DNA from: Salinispora tropica CNB-440
GTDB lineage: Bacteria; Actinomycetota; Actinomycetes; Mycobacteriales; Micromonosporaceae
Direction: 5' to 3'
Assembly: GCF_000016425.1 (NCBI RefSeq)
Contig: NC_009380.1
Coordinates: 4,468,144-4,532,143, forward strand
DNA length: 64,000 nucleotides
The translations under genes were made by a program, and so were the position numbers. Below are positions 8,005 through 23,867 of this stretch, piece after piece. The notes beneath the pieces are model-generated. The model ran no database searches. It was not told the DNA's origin and was given only the letters and a program-made list of their open reading frames with translations. Position 1 is the first letter of the stretch. Every line of letters starts with the position of its first letter.

Positions 8005-10101
8005 TCACTCGCCAGTCGCCTTGGCGATGATCTCCCTCGCCACCGAGGCCGGAACCTCGGCGTAGGAGTCGAACTGCATGCTGAAGCTAGCCCGGCCCTG
8101 GGTCTTCGACCGCAGGTCGCCGACGTAGCCGAACATCTCCGACAACGGCACCAGGGAACGGACGACGCGGGCACCGCCGCGCTCCTCCATCGCCTGAATT
8201 ATGCCGCGACGGGAGTTGATATCGCCGATGACATCACCCATGTTCTCCTCGGGAGTGGTGACCTCAACGGCCATCATCGGCTCGAGCAGCGCCGGATCAG
8301 CCTTGCGGGCCGCATCCTTCAGCACCATCGAACCGGCGATCTTGAACGCCATCTCGGACGAGTCGACCTCGTGGTACTGACCGTCGACCAGCGTCAGCTT
8401 CACCCCGACCAGCGGGAAGCCGGCCAGAATGCCGTACTGCATGGCATCCTGCGCACCCGCGTCCACCGAGGGGATGAACTCCCGCGGGATCCGACCGCCG
8501 GTTACGGCGTTGGCGAACTCGTAGGTCGGAGCCTCGTTGTCCAGGGGCAACGGCTCCAGGCTGATGATCACCCGGGCGTACTGGCCGGAACCACCAGTCT
8601 GCTTCTTGTGGGTGTATTCGACCTTCTCCACCTTGCGGCGGATGGTCTCGCGGTAGGCGACCTGTGGCATACCGATGTTCGCCTCGACGTTGAACTCGCG
8701 GCGCATCCGGTCCACCAGGATGTCCAGGTGCAGCTCACCCATGCCGGAGATGACCGTCTGCCCGGTCTCCTCGTCCAGCTTGACGCGGAAGGTCGGGTCC
8801 TCCTCGGCCAGCCGCTGGATGGCGGTGCTGAGCTTCTCCTGGTCGGCCTTGGTCTTCGGCTCGATAGCCACCTCAATGACCGGCTCCGGGAAGGTCATCG
8901 ACTCGAGGATGACCGGATTCGCCGGGTCACAAAGGGTGTCACCGGTGGTGGTCTGCTTCAGACCCTGAACCGCGATGATGTCGCCAGCCTTGGCGGAGCC
9001 GCGCTCCTCCCGCTTGTTGGCGTGCATCTGGTAGATCTTGCCGATCCGCTCCTTGCGGTCCTTGGTGGAGTTGACCACCTGCGAACCGGTCTCCACCACA
9101 CCGGAGTAGACCCGGACGTAGGTGAGCTTCCCAAGGTGCTTGTCGGTCTGGATCTTGAATGCGAGACCAGCGAAGGGCTCCGAGGTGGACGGCTTCCGCA
9201 GCATCGGGGTCTCACCGTCGGTCGCGGTGCCCTCGATCGCCGGGACGTCCAACGGCGACGGCAGGTAGTCGACCACGGCGTCGAGCATCGGCTGGACGCC
9301 CTTGTTCTTGAAGGCGGAGCCGCAGAGGACCGGGTTGGCCTTACCGGCGATGGTTGCCCGGCGGATGGCGGCCTTGATCTCCTCAACGGAGAACTCCTCG
9401 CCCTCCAGGTACTTCTCCATCACCGCGTCGTCGACGTCGGCCAACGTCTCCATCAGCTTCTCGCGCCACTCGGTGGCAACGTCGGCCAACTCGGCCGGGA
9501 TCTCCTCGACCGCGTAGTCCTCACCCTTCTGGGTTTCCCCACGCCAGGTGAGGGCACGCATCCCGATCAGGTCGACGACGCCGATGTGCTCGGACTCAAG
9601 CCCAATCGGGACCTGGAGCACCAGCGGGGTGGCGTTGAGCCGGTCAACCATCATCTGGACGCAGCGGAAGAAGTCGGCACCGGTCCGGTCGAGCTTGTTG
9701 ACGAAGCACATCCGCGGAACGTTGTACTTGTCGGCCTGACGCCAGACGTTCTCCGTCTGCGGCTCCACGCCGGCGACTCCGTCGTAGACCGCGACCGCAC
9801 CATCCAGAACCCGCAGCGACCGCTCGACCTCGACCGTGAAGTCGACGTGGCCGGGCGTATCGATGATCTGAATCGTGTGGCCCTTCCACTCGCACTTCGT
9901 GGCGGCGGAAGTGATCGTGATACCGCGCTCCTGCTCCTGCGCCATCCAGTCCATGACGGCAGCGCCCTCATGAACCTCACCGATCTTGTAGGTGATACCG
10001 GTGTAGAACAGGATTCGCTCGGTGGTAGTGGTCTTACCGGCATCGATGTGCGCCATGATGCCGATGTTGCGTACGTTGGCGAGCGCGTCTGCGGCGGCCA
10101 C
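8005..10101 (-). CDS. fusA: Elongation factor G
   Basis: EF-G of 698 residues, the translocation GTPase. The N-terminus has AHIDAGKTTTTERILFYTG (G1), then DTPGHVDF (G3) and NKLDRTGAD (G4); domain IV contains GSGQYARVIISLEP. The length is normal and it ends SVAREIIAKATGE. It starts with GTG at 10101 after TAGGGATTGAA, and lies 74 bases after rpsG in the str operon. Confidence 0.97.
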   Translation of the reverse strand: MAAADALANVRNIGIMAHIDAGKTTTTERILFYTGITYKIGEVHEGAAVMDWMAQEQERGITITSAATKCEWKGHTIQIIDTPGHVDFTVEVERSLRVLDGAVAVYDGVAGVEPQTENVWRQADKYNVPRMCFVNKLDRTGADFFRCVQMMVDRLNATPLVLQVPIGLESEHIGVVDLIGMRALTWRGETQKGEDYAVEEIPAELADVATEWREKLMETLADVDDAVMEKYLEGEEFSVEEIKAAIRRATIAGKANPVLCGSAFKNKGVQPMLDAVVDYLPSPLDVPAIEGTATDGETPMLRKPSTSEPFAGLAFKIQTDKHLGKLTYVRVYSGVVETGSQVVNSTKDRKERIGKIYQMHANKREERGSAKAGDIIAVQGLKQTTTGDTLCDPANPVILESMTFPEPVIEVAIEPKTKADQEKLSTAIQRLAEEDPTFRVKLDEETGQTVISGMGELHLDILVDRMRREFNVEANIGMPQVAYRETIRRKVEKVEYTHKKQTGGSGQYARVIISLEPLPLDNEAPTYEFANAVTGGRIPREFIPSVDAGAQDAMQYGILAGFPLVGVKLTLVDGQYHEVDSSEMAFKIAGSMVLKDAARKADPALLEPMMAVEVTTPEENMGDVIGDINSRRGIIQAMEERGGARVVRSLVPLSEMFGYVGDLRSKTQGRASFSMQFDSYAEVPASVAREIIAKATGE

Positions 10102-10175
10102 TTCAATCCCTACTTATCGTCGTCTCGACACAACTGGTGTGGTTCCGGCGCCGAGACGGCGCCGGAACCCGGGTG

Positions 10176-10646
10176 TTACCAGCGGTAGTGCGCGAAGGCC
10201 TTGTTGGACTCGGCCATCTTGTGGGTGTCCTCGCGCCGCTTGACGGCGGCACCGAGACCGTTACTCGCGTCCAGCAGCTCGTTCATCAGCCGCTCAACCA
10301 TGGTCTTCTCGCGCCGGGCGCGGGCGTAGGTGACCAGCCAGCGCAGGCCCAGGGTGGTGGCGCGGGCCGGGCGAACCTCGACCGGCACCTGGTAGGTGGC
10401 GCCACCGACTCGGCGGCTGCGCACCTCGAGCGTCGGCTTGACGTTGTCCATCGCTCGCTTGAGGGTGACCACCGGGTCGGTGCCGGACTTCTCCCGGCAG
10501 CCCTCCAGCGCCGCGTAGACGAGGGTCTCGGCCAGCTGACGCTTGCCACGCAGCAGAATCTTGTTCACCAACTGGGTGACCAGCGGCGAGTTGTACACCG
10601 GGTCAGCGACCAGCGGCCGCCGCGGAGCGGGTCCCTTACGCGGCAT
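10176..10646 (-). CDS. rpsG: 30S ribosomal protein S7
   Basis: S7 of 156 residues, which organises the head of the small subunit and touches E-site tRNA. It starts MPRKGPAPRRPLVADPVYNS and contains GGATYQVPVEVRPARATTLG. The ATG at 10646 is one base after the rpsL stop codon, so the upstream open frame of 34 codons (inside rpsL) is not used. Confidence 0.97.
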   Translation of the reverse strand: MPRKGPAPRRPLVADPVYNSPLVTQLVNKILLRGKRQLAETLVYAALEGCREKSGTDPVVTLKRAMDNVKPTLEVRSRRVGGATYQVPVEVRPARATTLGLRWLVTYARARREKTMVERLMNELLDASNGLGAAVKRREDTHKMAESNKAFAHYRW

Positions 10647-10647
10647 G

Positions 10648-11022
10648 TCAGCTCTTCTCCTTCTTCGCGCCGTAGCGGCTACGCGCCTGCTTACGGTTGC
10701 GGACACCCTGGGTGTCCAGCGAGCCACGGACGATCTTGTACCGCACACCGGGGAGGTCCTTCACCCGGCCACCGCGGACCAGCACGATCGAGTGCTCCTG
10801 GAGGTTGTGGCCGACGCCCGGAATGTAGGCGGTCACCTCGATCTGGCTGCTGAGCTTGACCCGAGCGACCTTACGCAGCGCCGAGTTCGGCTTCTTCGGG
10901 GTGGTGGTGTACACCCGGGTGCACACGCCCCGCCGCTGCGGGGACCCCTTCAGGGCGGGGGTTTTCGTCTTGGTCGTCTTGGCCTGACGGCCCTTTCGGA
11001 CCAGCTGCTGAATGGTGGGCAC
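10648..11022 (-). CDS. rpsL: 30S ribosomal protein S12
   Basis: S12 of 124 residues, at the decoding centre. It begins MPTIQQLVRKGRQAKTTKT with a GTG start. Both lysines that are the classic sites of streptomycin resistance changes, in PKKPNSA (K43) and GRVKDLPGV (K88), are wild type. It is the first gene of the str operon, with a 5' leader of roughly 300 bases from the promoter-like site at 11325-11353. Confidence 0.97.
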   Translation of the reverse strand: MPTIQQLVRKGRQAKTTKTKTPALKGSPQRRGVCTRVYTTTPKKPNSALRKVARVKLSSQIEVTAYIPGVGHNLQEHSIVLVRGGRVKDLPGVRYKIVRGSLDTQGVRNRKQARSRYGAKKEKS

Positions 11023-11324
11023 CGGGTTTCTCCGCTCCCTTCGGCCGCCCAGAGGCGACCGCGCCGTCTGCTTCTAGCCGGCCGGATGGACGGCTCTCCT
11101 ACATTCCAACCAGGGCCACCTGCCGGGGTCCCAGCACCCGCGGTCGGGCGTGTCGCCGATTCGCGGTTCTCCCGGTCGTCGTCGCTTGCGGGCGAAAACC
11201 GGGTTTGGTCACCGGCATGAGGTAGGCCGGATCTCTGGCTGTCGTCGTACGCCGCGAGAACACCGATCGAGCGAGATCCCAGCGCACGCACAAACTGCCC
11301 AGGCATGCCTGGGCACAAGGGGAA

Positions 11325-11353
11325 AGAGTACCTACCACAACCGCGCTGGTCAA
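11325..11353 (-). promoter_or_regulatory. Promoter-like site for the str operon
   Basis: On the minus strand TTGACC (11348-11353) is followed after exactly 17 bases by TACTCT (11325-11330), a good match to the actinobacterial housekeeping sigma consensus. It is the best such pair I found in the 486-base gap 11023-11508 between rpsL and the next gene; the rest of that gap shows no gene. It implies a leader of about 300 bases before rpsL. Confidence 0.6.
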
Positions 11354-11508
11354 AACGGGGCGGCTGGCGGGGTCACCCGCCAATCGAAACCGTTCGGCCT
11401 GCGCGCCCGTGCCGGGCACCTACCGAGTCGAGTGTACCGGCTTCACCCGGCAACAATCCCACGGCCCTCGGTTCCCAACAACCGGACAAAAAGCCATAGA
11501 CCGGGCGG

Positions 11509-12126
11509 TCACGACAACGCCACGAGTAACACCAACCCAAGCCCGCCCACGTTGAGCAGCAGGCCGGCACCACCGCAGCTCACTCCGGCCCAGCCCAGTC
11601 CCCGACCGGCGAACCGGACCGCCGGTGGCGGCATCGGCCGGCTGATCTGCCGCAGCCCGAGCAGACCGGCGCCAACAGCACCCGCCCCGGTGAGGGCGCC
11701 CAGCACGGTAAAGGCGCCCGCGGCCCATGCGCCATCCCCGTCCGCCCCAGCCATGCCGACACAGACCACCAGCAACGAGACCAAAATCGAAACAATCCCC
11801 GCGACCAGGGACCCCACCGCGAGACCGGAGGTCACCGCCGGCACGTCGAGGTGTACGACCCCGAACGGCGTACCCGGCACCGCATCAACCCGCCTCGGCT
11901 GACCCAACGCGTCCCGCGGTGGAGGCGGAGACACCATCGGCAAAGGACCCCAACCGGGGGTTGCGGTCGGTGGCGTGCCCGCCGGACCGGACGGCGCTGG
12001 TGGCCGGGCCCAGGGGTCCGGCGTCGGCGCCCTCAGGCCCGGCGGACGGAGTTCGCCCTCCGCTGGCCCCTGCGGCCCGCCGGGCGCCGTCGGGTCGGTG
12101 CCCTGCGGGCGTGCCGGATCGGTCAC
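11509..12126 (-). CDS. Proline-rich membrane protein, DUF4190-like
   Basis: A 205-residue protein that I do not recognise by name. Residues 1 to about 95 are Pro/Gly/Ala-rich and probably cytoplasmic and disordered. The rest has three to four hydrophobic segments, including SGLAVGSLVAGIVSILVSLL and a C-terminal GLLLNVGGLGLVLLVAL. This layout is common in actinobacterial DUF4190-type proteins. It starts with GTG after GGAGGACCT. The next gene downstream, the 123-residue membrane protein, has a similar style but is separately transcribed or 100 bases away. Confidence 0.7.
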   Translation of the reverse strand: MTDPARPQGTDPTAPGGPQGPAEGELRPPGLRAPTPDPWARPPAPSGPAGTPPTATPGWGPLPMVSPPPPRDALGQPRRVDAVPGTPFGVVHLDVPAVTSGLAVGSLVAGIVSILVSLLVVCVGMAGADGDGAWAAGAFTVLGALTGAGAVGAGLLGLRQISRPMPPPAVRFAGRGLGWAGVSCGGAGLLLNVGGLGLVLLVALS

Positions 12127-12226
12127 AGGTCCTCCAAGTCGGCGGTCGACGCCAAGCGCCGAACATCGGTCAGGCTACCGTCGCACGGCCAGCGGGCGAT
12201 GCCCGACGTGGTCGACGCTCCCGTGG

Positions 12227-12598
12227 TCAGTCCACGTTCGGGGCGAAATCCTGCTCGTAGGGGGCCTCCGCCAGCCGGATGACGCCGATCACCACCACGA
12301 CAATCACCACGACCATGGTCAACACCAGGCCGGTCCAGGCCAGTCGCTCCCCTCGCCGCAGCCAGGCTGCACCGGTGAGAAACCCCCCAGACAGGTACGC
12401 CTCACGACGCGCCTGCCGCGCCAACATCAGTGCCACGCTTGCCGGTACCGCTCCCCCGACGCACAGACCCGTCAGCGCCCCGAACAGCCCGAGCGCGAAG
12501 ACCGCCCGCGCCTTCGTCGACCGAACAGGATTCGGGTCGAGCGGGTGCCGGGCCAGCCCTGGCAGGACGACCGGGGTGGGCCCGGAAGCGGTGCTCAT
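12227..12598 (-). CDS. Small membrane protein, DUF4190-like
   Basis: A 123-residue protein with two strongly hydrophobic stretches at about 33-60 (AVFALGLFGALTGLCVGGAV) and 88-107 (WTGLVLTMVVVIVVVVIGVI), giving a two-helix membrane protein with a short Pro-rich N-terminus. The ATG at 12598 follows GATGGGGGC. It is upstream of the proline-rich membrane protein in the same direction and could be its partner or a paralogue. The function is unknown. Confidence 0.7.
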   Translation of the reverse strand: MSTASGPTPVVLPGLARHPLDPNPVRSTKARAVFALGLFGALTGLCVGGAVPASVALMLARQARREAYLSGGFLTGAAWLRRGERLAWTGLVLTMVVVIVVVVIGVIRLAEAPYEQDFAPNVD

Positions 12599-12622
12599 GC
12601 CCCCATCATGCCCGGGCCCGAA

Positions 12623-12970
12623 TCAGTAGGAACAGACCTCGAGCCGGTTGCCAAGCGGATCACGGAACCAGAACCAGGTCACCGGCTGATCAGGGGCCTG
12701 GTTCAGCTCGCCGACCTCGGCCCCCCGCTCGATCAGCCATTGGCGGGCCGCGGCGGCGTCGGGGGCGTGGAAGTTGAAACCAGACCACTCGCCCCCCGCC
12801 GGGTTGAGCAGGGTCACCGGTGGGCCCTCGGGCGCCTGGAGCACCACGATGTGCGAGGTACGGAAGAGCTCCGGCCAGCCCAGGGTCTCCTGGTACCACC
12901 CGGCCACAGCATGTGGATCGTCAACCTTGACGAAGACGGTGTCTACCCTACGCAACGGACTGTCAGACAT
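12623..12970 (-). CDS. VOC-fold (glyoxalase/bleomycin resistance family) protein
   Basis: A 115-residue single VOC domain. It starts MSDSPLRRVDTVFVKVDDPH and shows the family landmarks: an early beta strand, WYQETLGWPEL, and the ending WFRDPLGNRLEVCSY, with a Glu in the usual metal-binding place near the C-terminus. Such proteins are small dioxygenases, isomerases or antibiotic-binding proteins, and sequence does not say which. It lies downstream of rpoC past a strong terminator. Confidence 0.75.
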   Translation of the reverse strand: MSDSPLRRVDTVFVKVDDPHAVAGWYQETLGWPELFRTSHIVVLQAPEGPPVTLLNPAGGEWSGFNFHAPDAAAARQWLIERGAEVGELNQAPDQPVTWFWFRDPLGNRLEVCSY

Positions 12971-13010
12971 GCCGGGGACGGTACCGTCCGGCACCGACAC
13001 CGCCAAAACA

Positions 13011-13045
13011 CGACGCGGCCCCCGGCGATGCCGGGGGCCGCGTCG
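13011..13045 (-). terminator. Strong terminator after rpoC
   Basis: A perfect 15-bp stem (arms 13011-13025 and 13031-13045, nearly all G and C) with a 5-base loop begins 10 bases past the rpoC stop codon. On the minus strand it is followed by TGTTTTGG, a short U-rich run. It should end the rpoBC transcript. Confidence 0.88.
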
Positions 13046-13055
13046 ATCACTGTTT

Positions 13056-16949
<3,894 letters not shown>

Positions 16950-17069
16950 GTTATATCCCTCGTGTCGTGTCTGGTCTCTAGCTAGGTCTCGGCGGGGTGG
17001 CGGGCCGGCCGACTCACTTCCGGATCAAGCCGGACGTGCAGGGCTCGGCCAGCCCGCAACCCTCGCCAC

Positions 17070-20501
<3,432 letters not shown>

Positions 20502-20628
20502 GATGCGTCCTTCCGAGGACCGGTGCTGCAGAACGGCTGGTACGCGCGCACTCCAATAACCCCACCAGAAATATCCACAAACGGACATTTCCGAGCAGGG
20601 GTAATTTCGGAAGGCAGCGCAAACTAGC

Positions 20629-20657
20629 AGTGTAGCCGAGAGACTTGCCGCTGTCCA
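20629..20657 (-). promoter_or_regulatory. rpoB promoter-like site
   Basis: TGGACA (20652-20657) and TACACT (20629-20634) are separated by 17 bases on the minus strand, about 130 bases before the rpoB TTG. Both hexamers fit the principal sigma factor. A distinctive AT-richer stretch follows the -10. The whole gap 20502-21063 otherwise holds only the rplL terminator. Confidence 0.7.
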
Positions 20658-20970
20658 GCCAACCCCGCAGGTCATCGCGGAACGGGCCTCGGTACCTCAT
20701 GCCGGGCCGCTCGGAACGCGACAATCCCACCGGGCCACCTGCGACCATCGGCCAATCACCTCGCCGATGCCCTCATCCAGGTGGCAGCTGTTTGCAAGCG
20801 CGGAAGGTCTTGCTGGTCTCAGCGTGCCTGCCGGGGCCGGGCCGCGTCAAGAGCCGACTACGGCCCGCTGTGCCCCCCCTGCCCCCAGCCGGCGCCGGGT
20901 ACGCCCGCACAACCGCGTGGACCGCACAGCGGCCCAGTTCGGCGGCGGCAACCCGCGCGACCAACACGGG

Positions 20971-21003
20971 CGGGCGGCGATCCGCTGATCGGATCGCCGC
21001 CCG
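20971..21003 (-). terminator. Terminator after rplL
   Basis: A perfect 14-bp stem (CGGGCGGCGATCCG at 20971-20984, complement at 20990-21003) with a 5-base loop starts about 60 bases past the rplL stop codon. There is no U-tract. Partial read-through here would set the ratio of L12 to RNA polymerase subunits. Confidence 0.75.
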
Positions 21004-21063
21004 TCGTGCCGCAGTGCGCCCCGGCTCACGTGTACCGGGACGCCCTTCAGGGTTGGAACAAGG

Positions 21064-21450
21064 TCACTTGAGGGTGACCTTGGCACCCTCACCCTCGAGC
21101 TTGGCCTTGGCCTTCTCGGCGGTCTCCTTGTTGGCCTTCTCCAGGACCGGCTTCGGCGCGGCCTCAACCAGGTCCTTGGCCTCCTTGAGGCCCAGGCCGG
21201 TCAGCTCACGCACGACCTTGATGACCTGGATCTTCTTGCCACCGTCGGCCTCGAGGACGACGTCGAACTCGTCCTTCTCCTCCTCGACCGGGGCAGCGCC
21301 ACCGGCGACCGGGGCGCCAGCGGCCACGGCGACCGGAGCCGCGGCGGTGACCTCGAAGGTCTCCTCGAACTGCTTCACGAACTCAGAGAGCTCGATCAGC
21401 GTCATCTCCTTGAACGCGTCGAGCAGCTCGTCGGTGCTGAGCTTCGCCAT
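21064..21450 (-). CDS. rplL: 50S ribosomal protein L7/L12
   Basis: L12 of 128 residues, the stalk protein that recruits translation GTPases. The N-terminal dimerisation part is MAKLSTDELLDAFKEMTLIE; an Ala/Gly/Pro hinge lies at about 34-53; the C-terminal domain has KIQVIKVVRELTGLGLKEAK. Length and order (after rplJ, before rpoB) are standard. Confidence 0.98.
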   Translation of the reverse strand: MAKLSTDELLDAFKEMTLIELSEFVKQFEETFEVTAAAPVAVAAGAPVAGGAAPVEEEKDEFDVVLEADGGKKIQVIKVVRELTGLGLKEAKDLVEAAPKPVLEKANKETAEKAKAKLEGEGAKVTLK

Positions 21451-21505
21451 GTCTGGCGTCCTTTCTCAAGTGGTGTTGCTAAGAATCGTGTGCGCCGGGG
21501 AAGCC

Positions 21506-22051
21506 TCAGGCCGCCTCGGCGCCCTCCTTCTCGCGCTTGTCCTGCAGGGCAGCTGCCAGGCGGGCCGTCTTGGCCATCGGCGCCTGGAACAGCGACGCGG
21601 CCTTGCTCAGGTTGCCCTTCATGGCACCGGCCAGCTTGGCCAGCAGCACCTCGCGGGACTCCAGGTCGGCGAGCTTCGTGACCTCGGCCGCAGAGATGGC
21701 CTTGCCCTCGAAAACACCGCCCTTGATGACCAGCTTCGGGTTGGTCTTCGCGAACTCGCGAAGACCCTTGGCCGCCTCGACGACATCGCCCGAAACGAAA
21801 GTCAGCGCGGTAGGACCGGTGAACAGCTCGTCGAGCCCGGAGATACCCGCGTCCACCGCAGCACGCTTGGCCAGCGTGTTCTTGGCGATGGTGTAGGTGG
21901 TCTCCGTACCGAGCGAGCGCCGCAGCTGGGTGAGCTGGGAGACCGTCAGACCACGGTACTCGGTCAGCACGGTCGCGCCCGCGTTGCGGAAGCTCTCGGT
22001 CAGCTCGGCGACGGCCGTGGCCTTGTCGGCCCGGATCGGCTTGTCCGCCAT
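21506..22051 (-). CDS. rplJ: 50S ribosomal protein L10
   Basis: L10 of 181 residues, the stalk base that anchors L12 dimers. It starts MADKPIRADKATAVAELTES at 22051, just after GGAGGGAC; the open frame upstream is leader sequence and not homologous. The L12-binding helix lies near the C-terminus. An L10 leader with an attenuator-like hairpin precedes it, implying autoregulation by the L10-L12 complex. Confidence 0.97.
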   Translation of the reverse strand: MADKPIRADKATAVAELTESFRNAGATVLTEYRGLTVSQLTQLRRSLGTETTYTIAKNTLAKRAAVDAGISGLDELFTGPTALTFVSGDVVEAAKGLREFAKTNPKLVIKGGVFEGKAISAAEVTKLADLESREVLLAKLAGAMKGNLSKAASLFQAPMAKTARLAAALQDKREKEGAEAA

Positions 22052-22099
22052 GTCCCTCCTCTCTCGTTGCTCCAGGCTGGTCACCGTCATCGGCGGTAG

Positions 22100-22310
22100 C
22101 CGACGGCGGATCCGGAGGAAACACGGCAACGAGAAAAGCCCCGGCGCAGGGCGCACGGGGCGAAAGGCTGGTGCTGACACCACAGTCGGCGGACCGTGGG
22201 AGACAACCGATTTTCGCTTACCGCCCTGCGCGGGTCGCCCGTCGTCGCGGAACCTTCGACCGTGCCGAGGCACGGTGACCAGCGGTCTCTGGGTGGAACT
22301 TCGCGACAAG
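22100..22310 (-). promoter_or_regulatory. L10 (rplJ) leader RNA region
   Basis: The 397-base gap between rplA and rplJ contains CCAGAGACCGCTGGTCACC on the minus strand (22274-22292), the conserved kink-turn type element of actinobacterial L10 leaders, followed by further structured sequence. By family knowledge L10-L12 binds here to adjust rplJL expression. Exact ends are my estimate; a covariance search with the Rfam L10 leader model would settle them. Confidence 0.7.
22134..22161 (-). terminator. Attenuator hairpin in the L10 leader
   Basis: On the minus strand a GC stem (GCCCCG-T-GCGC paired with GCGCCGGGGC, one bulged base, CCT loop) is followed directly by UUUU and CUCG. It is the clearest intrinsic-type terminator in the window and lies 80-110 bases before rplJ, where L10 binding could switch it. 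Confidence 0.75.
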
Positions 22311-22402
22311 AATACGCGATGCCCACGGCGGCCGCCACACCACCCCCGCGAGCCCTGCCGCCCCCACCGCTGCGCCGGCCACCAGGTGGTCAGCCGAAAG
22401 CC

Positions 22403-22435
22403 GAACGGGGCCCACCAGCTGGCAGGGCCCCGTTC
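22403..22435 (-). terminator. Terminator after rplA
   Basis: An 11-bp perfect stem (GAACGGGGCCC at 22403-22413, complement at 22425-22435) with an 11-base loop begins 13 bases past the rplA stop codon. It separates rplKA from rplJL. Confidence 0.75.
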
Positions 22436-22448
22436 AACGCCGTCGTGC

Positions 22449-23165
22449 TCAGCCCTCGGCGGAGTTCTCCCGCAGGTTCTTCACCACGTTCGGGTCGATC
22501 GGAACACCCGGGCCCATCGTGGTGGTGAGGGTGACCTTCCTCAGGTACTTACCCTTGGCCGCGGACGGCTTCGCCCGCAGGATCTCGTCGAGAACCGCAG
22601 CGTAGTTGTCCACCAGCTGGCTCTCGGAGAACGAGGCCTTGCCGATGATCAGGTGCAGGTTGGAGTGCTTGTCCACCCGGAAAGCGATCTTCCCGCCCTT
22701 GATGTCCGCAACGGCCTTGGTGACGTTCATCGTCACCGTGCCGGTCTTCGGGTTCGGCATGAGACCGCGCGGGCCCAGGATCCGCGCGATCCGACCGATC
22801 TTGGCCATCTGGTCCGGCGTGGCGATCGCGGCGTCGAAATCAAGCCATCCGCCCTGGATCCGGGCGACCAGCTCGTCCGTGCCTACCTCGTCGGCACCCG
22901 CGGCGACGGCCTCCTCGGCCTTCGCGCCGGCGGCGAACACGATCACACGCGCGGTCTTACCCGTGCCGTGCGGCAGGTTGACCGTGCCGCGAACCATCTG
23001 GTCCGCCTTACGCGGGTCGACGCCGAGGCGCATCGCGACCTCGACCGTGGCGTCGAACTTGACGGAGGTGGTCTCCTTGGCCAGCTTGACGGCCTCGGCG
23101 GGCGTGTACAGCTTCGACCGGTCGATGGCCGCAGCCGCCTTACGGTAGTTCTTGCTGTGCTGCAT
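22449..23165 (-). CDS. rplA: 50S ribosomal protein L1
   Basis: L1 of 238 residues, which forms the mobile stalk that releases E-site tRNA. It starts MQHSKNYRKAAAAIDRSKLY; the signature GPRGLMPNPKTGTVT is present. The length is normal. It follows rplK by 78 bases in the rplKA transcript. Confidence 0.97.
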   Translation of the reverse strand: MQHSKNYRKAAAAIDRSKLYTPAEAVKLAKETTSVKFDATVEVAMRLGVDPRKADQMVRGTVNLPHGTGKTARVIVFAAGAKAEEAVAAGADEVGTDELVARIQGGWLDFDAAIATPDQMAKIGRIARILGPRGLMPNPKTGTVTMNVTKAVADIKGGKIAFRVDKHSNLHLIIGKASFSESQLVDNYAAVLDEILRAKPSAAKGKYLRKVTLTTTMGPGVPIDPNVVKNLRENSAEG

Positions 23166-23243
23166 CTGTGGTTACTCCTGTGGTCTCTGGCGGGCCGCGG
23201 CGCTCGCGAGCCCTCCCACAAACGGGATCGGCGGTCAGCTGGG

Positions 23244-23675
23244 TCAGTCGACGACGTTCAGGCCCATCGACCGGGCGGTGCCGGCGATGATCTTCTCGGC
23301 CTGGTCGAGGTCGTTGGCGTTGAGGTCAGCCATCTTCTTCTCGGCGATCTCCCGCAGCTGGGCGCGGCTGACCTGGCCGACCTTCTCCATGTGCGGGACA
23401 CCCGAGCCCTTCGCCACACCAGCAGCCTTGATCAGCAGCCGGGCAGCGGGCGGGGTCTTCAGCACGAAGGTGAACGTGCGGTCCTCGTAGACGCTGATCT
23501 CGGCGGGGACGATGTCGCCCCGCTGGGACTCGGTCTGCGCGTTGTAGGACTTGCAGAACTCCATGATGTTCACACCGTGCTGACCCAGCGCGGGGCCGAC
23601 CGGCGGCGCCGGGGTGGCCTGGCCCGCCGGCAGCTGAAGCGTGAACGTCTTGACGAGCTTCTTCTTCGGAGGCAT
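23244..23675 (-). CDS. rplK: 50S ribosomal protein L11
   Basis: L11 of 143 residues, part of the GTPase-associated centre and the thiostrepton site. It begins MPPKKKLVKTFTLQLPAGQA with the Pro-rich PAPPVGPALGQHGVNIMEFC loop. I place the start at 23675; the open frame above has no homology. Confidence 0.97.
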   Translation of the reverse strand: MPPKKKLVKTFTLQLPAGQATPAPPVGPALGQHGVNIMEFCKSYNAQTESQRGDIVPAEISVYEDRTFTFVLKTPPAARLLIKAAGVAKGSGVPHMEKVGQVSRAQLREIAEKKMADLNANDLDQAEKIIAGTARSMGLNVVD

Positions 23676-23758
23676 GTCACTTCCTGGGACGTGAAACGGG
23701 AATTCGCACCGCCCGTCGGGCATGCACGGTCAGCATGCCGCGTAGACGGCGACGTTCT

Positions 23759-23787
23759 AGGGTAGCGCACGCCGAATGCCGGTCCGC
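23759..23787 (-). promoter_or_regulatory. Possible rplKA promoter
   Basis: TACCCT (23759-23764, minus strand) is a fair -10 about 85 bases before rplK, downstream of the nusG terminator, where a promoter is expected. The sequence 17 bases upstream, GCGGAC, is a poor -35. This is a weak call based mainly on position. Confidence 0.3.
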
Positions 23788-23825
23788 CGGGGTCCGGCTG
23801 GCAGCCGCACTGGCCAGAAACGAGG

Positions 23826-23859
23826 ACGTCGGCGGCGGGTAGGCACCCACCGCCGACGT
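23826..23859 (-). terminator. Terminator after nusG
   Basis: A long hairpin (ACGTCGGCGG at 23826-23835 plus GGGT, paired with ACCC plus CCGCCGACGT up to 23859, one mismatch, 4-base loop) lies nine bases past the nusG stop codon. It separates secE-nusG from rplKA. Confidence 0.8.
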
Positions 23860-23867
23860 ACCGGAAG

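Noticed and set aside
8371..10188. Open frame of 605 codons on the plus strand
   Set aside because: Antisense to fusA; no domain and no start signal.
20502..20675. 58-codon N-terminal extension of RpoB
   Set aside because: It runs through the rpoB promoter and does not match other RpoB N-termini.
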